A DNA stretch of 64,000 bases, taken from assembly GCF_038592985.1 (NCBI RefSeq), contig NZ_CP151951.1, forward strand, positions 4,269,001 to 4,333,000, read 5' to 3'. Positions 61,690 to 64,000 of the stretch are shown here, piece after piece. A program made the translations under genes and the position numbers. The notes below the pieces were generated by a model. The model had not been told where the DNA came from. It ran no database searches and saw only the letters and a program-made list of their open reading frames with translations. This DNA comes from Paenibacillus sp. FSL R10-2782 (GTDB lineage: Bacteria; Bacillota; Bacilli; Paenibacillales; Paenibacillaceae). Numbering within the stretch: position 1 is the first letter of the stretch; each line of letters starts with the position of its first letter.

Positions 61690-64000
61690 TTAGATAGCGA
61701 GACGACGCGCCAACATACTTGCGAACCGTTCAACGTCCATGTCGTTAGTGATCGTGACGTTCTGAATGACGATTGACGGTGCGTTGCTGCCTTTGCCACT
61801 TTGCTGATCACGCCATTCTGACGCCTCGTGCTTCGTAAGGACCGCCTCATCACGGTGAAGTGTAGCGGGATAACCGTTCATAGGTACCCGGTCAAGTCCG
61901 CCTGCGTGCTTATTGCCGAGCTTATTTCGACGTTCAGCGTTATGTGCCGCTAACTGATCGTCCGGAACACCGCCCATCCACGTAGGTAAGTGCTTATTCG
62001 TCCAGTCAAAGAACCCGTTCACAGCGTCACTCGATCCGAGAGACTTCGCTCCCTGGCCAATGTAGACGTTAGATGCACCGCCGCCTGCTCCTATTGCAGC
62101 CCCTGCGAGCGCACCGCCAGGACCAAACACACCACCAACTATCGCACCGCCACCGCCATTAAGTACTGCACTAGCGATAGGGTCATTAGCGATCGCTTTT
62201 TGTATCCCGTCAATTAATCCAGACCCAAGTTTTAACCCGACACTCACAAACGTTGGTACGGCTGCTTCGAGGGACGAGGCCATGAACTGGACAACCTGTG
62301 CAGTTAAGTTCTCTACAGTTACCCGACCCCCACCATTCCACCAACGGGCAAATGCCTTTTCTATCTTTTCGAAGGCGAACGCTACTTTACTTTTAATGTC
62401 TGGAAGCTTCGTAAACTCAGGGTTATTAATAAAGTTATCCTTGAGGAACGTCTTAGCGGTTGTTACTGCGCTCTGTACGGCTGCGGTAATCTGCGGAGTA
62501 TACTTAACGACGAAGTCTGCGGCAGCTTGCGCGAGCTTCTTCAGGATCGGCATCGTCGGAAGCAACGCGGAAATCTGCAACGTTTCGATTGCGCCCTGGA
62601 ACTGCTCGACCGCACCCGCTGCGCTGTCCATCTTCTTAGTTGCTACTGAAAGCGCGGTTACATTCGCCATTTCCTGCTGAAACTTCTTAACGCCAGCCGC
62701 GCCTTCTTTGAAGAGAATATTACCGGCACGTATCGCATCGGACCCGAATATCTGATGCAAGTAGTATTGACGCTGCTCATTCGTAAGCTTACCGAATCGA
62801 TTCTTCAGCAAATCCGCTACTTGCGCTAGGTCTTTAATCTCGCCCTTATTATCGTAGAAAGCGGAATGAATGAGATTACTCGCAGTCAGGAACTTCTTCG
62901 TTTCCTTCGCGGCCTTAGACGTCCCCACCTTGAGTCCCGTCTGCGCTGCGACGTATTTTTCAATGTCCTTCGTAACCGCTTGTACGGATGTGCCCGTTGA
63001 CTTGATGCCTTTCTTATTCATAAACGCGAGTGCATCCGTCGTATTAACGGTCAAAAGGTTGAAGTCTTCGAACATGCCGTACGCCTTGTCCGTTGCTGGA
63101 ACCAAGTTGGACAGCATCGTTTTCAGCGACGTACCTGCGTCTGCGCCTTTTAATCCATTATTCGCAAACAAGCCTAGCGCAGTATTCGTATCTTTAAACG
63201 ACATCCCTACGCCGTCCGCAACGGAACCAACAGCAGCAAGCGAGTAGCGTAAGTCGTGTACGTCAGTCGCGGATGCGTTCGCTGTACCCGCCAAGATGTC
63301 CGCAGCCTGCGCCGCAGTTAGGCCGTCTTTCTTAAACGAGTTAAGCGCGGTCGACATAATCTCCGCGGATTCCGCTAGGCCGAGACTACCCGCAGTTGCG
63401 AGATTAAGTGCTGCGTTAAGTCCCCCCGCTTGGACTTGCGCGGTGGACATGCCCGCCTTTAAAAGCTCCTCGATCCCTTGTGCAGCTTCAAGTGCTGAAT
63501 CAAAATGTTATCGTAGAGGCTCTTTATCCTCTACTTCTTACGGTTTCCCGTAAGTTCAGACTATATCTTCGCCCTCGACATAACTCGGTCGGGCGCTGTG
63601 CGCTCGTGGGTGTTTTGCCATGCCTTATGGTTTAGGCTACTCCACCTAGTCGTTACACCTTCCGGTAATTTCTTACACGGCTTGGCTCGGTATTAGCATG
63701 GGGAAAGGGAAAAGGAATGCGTCCGTCAAGCGCATTCCCCGTTTTCTCCCTTTAGCCTTCACCGAGTTCACACAGTTCATTTTTCTACGGATTACTCCGT
63801 AGCGAAGCAATCAGTTTACTTCGTTAACGCCCCTTGCTGAAGTGCGAGTTGCTGCATGGCTTTCGTCTGTTCGTCTGTCGCTCCGGTTAACGCCTGTATC
63901 GTAGACATCTGCGACTCGAAATCCATCGCCTTTTTGACGGAGTCCGCTGCAAACGATACTCCCGTTACCGCCACGCCAAGTCCTGTCGCCGCTACACCGA
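61690..64000 (-). CDS. Phage tail tape-measure protein, split by a group I intron (5' end outside window)
   Basis: Two exons on the minus strand: 64000-63818 (open to the edge) and 63500-61690. Joined, they read ...Q-Q-G-A-L-T-K-Y-S-A-L-E-A-A-Q-G-I-E-E-L, which is the usual tape-measure segment around T-K-[FY]-S-A-x-E-A-A. The TP901-type core (S-F-K-D-T-N-T-A-L-G-L-F-A-N-N-G and A-G-T-S-L-K-T-M-L-S) lies in exon 2, as do a hydrophobic, glycine-rich region and the C-terminal G-Y-P-A-T-L-H-R-D-E-A-V-L-T motif. At least 664 residues are visible. The exon junction is in phase 1 of the K-Y codon pair. An ATG at 63450 could allow a shorter product, but it is unlikely to be the natural start. Confidence 0.85.
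63501..63817 (-). ncRNA. Group I self-splicing intron in the tape-measure gene
   Basis: 317 nt, no reading frame. P1: exon end CGAAGU pairs with intron nt 10-15 (GCUUCG), giving the U-G splice-site wobble; the last intron base is G. P2: CUACGGA/UCCGUAG. P4: CUCGGU with ACCGAG. P7: GACUA (63647-63651) with UAGUC of the conserved AAGAUAUAGUC (63559-63569). P9: CUUACGG-GAAA-CCGUAAG. P9.1: GUAGAGG/CCUCUAC just before the 3' end. Every landmark needed for a phage-type group I intron is present and in order. No homing endonuclease is encoded. An unspliced message meets UAA at the exon/intron boundary. Confidence 0.9.

Noticed and set aside
63450..63818. Tape-measure gene ending at 63450 as a natural start, with an unrelated gene to the right
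   Set aside because: Both sides carry tape-measure sequence in joinable frames, and the interval has full group I intron structure, so the split is explained by the intron.

Overview
The window reads as a chromosomal segment of a low-to-moderate GC, endospore-forming Firmicute, most likely Paenibacillus. The evidence is strong AGGAGG-type ribosome binding sites with frequent TTG and GTG starts, Bacillus-type genes (ecsAB, dnaB-dnaI, hemQ, a ktr system behind a c-di-AMP riboswitch, sda, a YjcZ-type sporulation peptide), the futalosine menaquinone genes mqnB-mqnD, and an S-layer-homology protein. No rRNA, tRNA or CRISPR array was seen.

Layout. 1-8.7 kb: AraC regulator (partial), PLP aminotransferase, KinB-like sporulation kinase, YjcZ peptide, DEAD-box helicase with ecsA-ecsB, a short-chain dehydrogenase and CheX. 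9.1-11.8 kb: LysR regulator, histidinol phosphatase, small alarmone synthetase. 12-16.1 kb: an AT-rich accessory island with hypothetical genes, twin XRE regulators, a decayed TetR gene, a decayed IS3-family transposase and an orphan protein with a HEPN-like motif. 16.1-20.6 kb: frameshifted epimerase, GNAT, two metallophosphoesterases, AAC(3)-family acetyltransferase. 20.7-25.2 kb: sdhCAB with a divergent LysR regulator. 25.2-27.8 kb: ktr potassium uptake genes under a c-di-AMP riboswitch. 28-36.3 kb: CPBP protease, uvrC, trxA, dnaI, dnaB, hemQ. 36.3-39.5 kb: marR-hlyD-ABC permease operon. 39.6-47.2 kb: type II NADH dehydrogenase, ferredoxin-NADP reductase, sda with DnaA boxes, a YheC/D-type ATP-grasp protein, ppx and ppk. 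47.4-54.3 kb: small hypotheticals, mqnB-mqnD, a YkvA protein, an EamA transporter with divergent LysR, an NTF2-like protein. 54.5-59.3 kb: IS110-type remnant, DUF421, ferritin-like, XRE and SLH proteins. 59.35-64 kb: the left end of a prophage lying against a detached 3' end of erpA.

Main points. (1) The prophage tape-measure gene is interrupted by a 317-nt group I intron (63501-63817, minus strand). P1, P2, P4, P7, P9 and P9.1 can all be paired by eye, and splicing restores a standard tape-measure reading frame. (2) The prophage junction falls in the 3' end of erpA; the last ~31 codons and the native terminator remain as a fragment. (3) At least four copies of a ~125-190 bp palindromic intergenic repeat are scattered through the window, one inside the ktr leader and one between dnaB and dnaI. 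(4) sda, which is too short for ordinary ORF calling, lies directly downstream of a cluster of DnaA-box-like sequences. That fits replication-coupled control of sporulation, in a window that also encodes a KinB-like kinase.

How the genes work together. Several modules concern respiration: sdhCAB, NDH-2, mqnB-mqnD and hemQ all feed a menaquinone/heme electron-transport chain. ppx-ppk and the alarmone synthetase concern stress and phosphate metabolism. The Ktr system links potassium uptake to c-di-AMP.
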